Of a stretch of DNA of 6,580 bases, positions 6,428 through 6,580 are shown one piece after another. Every line of letters starts with the position of its first letter. Within the stretch, counting starts at the first letter, position 1. A model generated the notes under the pieces. That model made no database searches. It was given only the letters and a program-made list of their open reading frames with translations, and was not told the origin of the DNA. A program made the position numbers and the translations under genes. This DNA comes from Dehalococcoidia bacterium (GTDB lineage: Bacteria > Chloroflexota > Dehalococcoidia > GIF9 > AB-539-J10), in assembly GCA_030602865.1 (NCBI GenBank), contig JAUVYX010000054.1, positions 1 to 6,580 of the forward strand, read 5' to 3'.

Positions 6428-6580
6428 ATGCTGAACTTAAAATATCAGGATAAGGACACTGCTATTCATAAACTTAACGCTCTATGTAAATTGTTATGGG
6501 TATTGAATATTGTCATATTTGCCATGGTTGTGAATCATCCCCTGTATCTCATCTGTCTTTTCCTCTGTACTTTACCTGTA
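6428..6580 (+). CDS. ECF transporter T component (energy-coupling transmembrane subunit, CbiQ/EcfT-like), 5' end only
   Basis: The ATG at 6428 opens 51 codons that run off the window end. Upstream in frame there is a TAG at 6365 and no other good start; AGG at 6416-6418 is a weak RBS with 9-base spacing. The N-terminus reads YQDKDTAIHKLNALCKLLWV followed by two hydrophobic segments (about 20-36, and 38 onward). This matches the start of EcfT/CbiQ proteins, where a short (S/T)xxHKLxxxxKL segment precedes the first helix. In ECF importers the T subunit couples two ATPases (A) to a substrate-specific S subunit, for vitamins and metal ions such as cobalt, nickel, biotin or B12. Only the N-terminal sixth or so is visible, so the Ala-Arg-Gly coupling motifs cannot be checked. 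Neighbouring surface binders suggest they deliver substrate to this importer. Confidence 0.75.
   Translation, partial: MLNLKYQDKDTAIHKLNALCKLLWVLNIVIFAMVVNHPLYLICLFLCTLPV

Overview
The window carries six genes, all on the + strand and closely spaced: the 3' end of one, four complete, and the 5' end of a last one. All but the last encode exported, cell-surface proteins. Moderate GC, surface proteins anchored by a C-terminal membrane helix with a short tail (no LPXTG), a bacterial lipobox, and the mix of BACON, InlB-type and DUF4430 domains suggest an anaerobic, probably single-membrane bacterium. Chloroflexota (Dehalococcoidia-like) is my best guess and a clostridial Firmicute is the main alternative. 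This is inference; no marker gene is present.

Layout. Positions 1-898: the end of a large secreted beta-sandwich protein. Positions 895-1689: a membrane-anchored beta-sandwich protein whose start overlaps the previous stop (ATGA). Positions 1779-2924 and 2978-5275: two tandem paralogues, each with a signal peptide, an alpha/alpha-toroid (prenyltransferase/squalene-cyclase-like repeats) and a C-terminal membrane helix. The second has gained two BACON-like domains, an InlB-type beta repeat and one unassigned domain. Positions 5326-6330: a lipoprotein with a DUF4430 (transcobalamin-like C-terminal) domain and an unrecognised Cys-containing alpha/beta domain. Positions 6428-6580: the first 51 codons of what looks like an ECF-transporter T (transmembrane) subunit. 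No stretch longer than 300 bases lacks a gene. I see no RNA genes, insertion sequences or CRISPR arrays.

How it may work together. Human transcobalamin and intrinsic factor consist of an alpha6/alpha6 barrel followed by a DUF4430-like beta domain, which clamp cobalamin between them. Here the two halves appear as separate, adjacent surface proteins beside a vitamin-type ECF transporter gene. The most interesting reading is a split, membrane-tethered, transcobalamin-like capture system that feeds an ECF importer. The ligand (corrinoid or another small molecule) cannot be read from this window. The S and A subunits would have to lie downstream.
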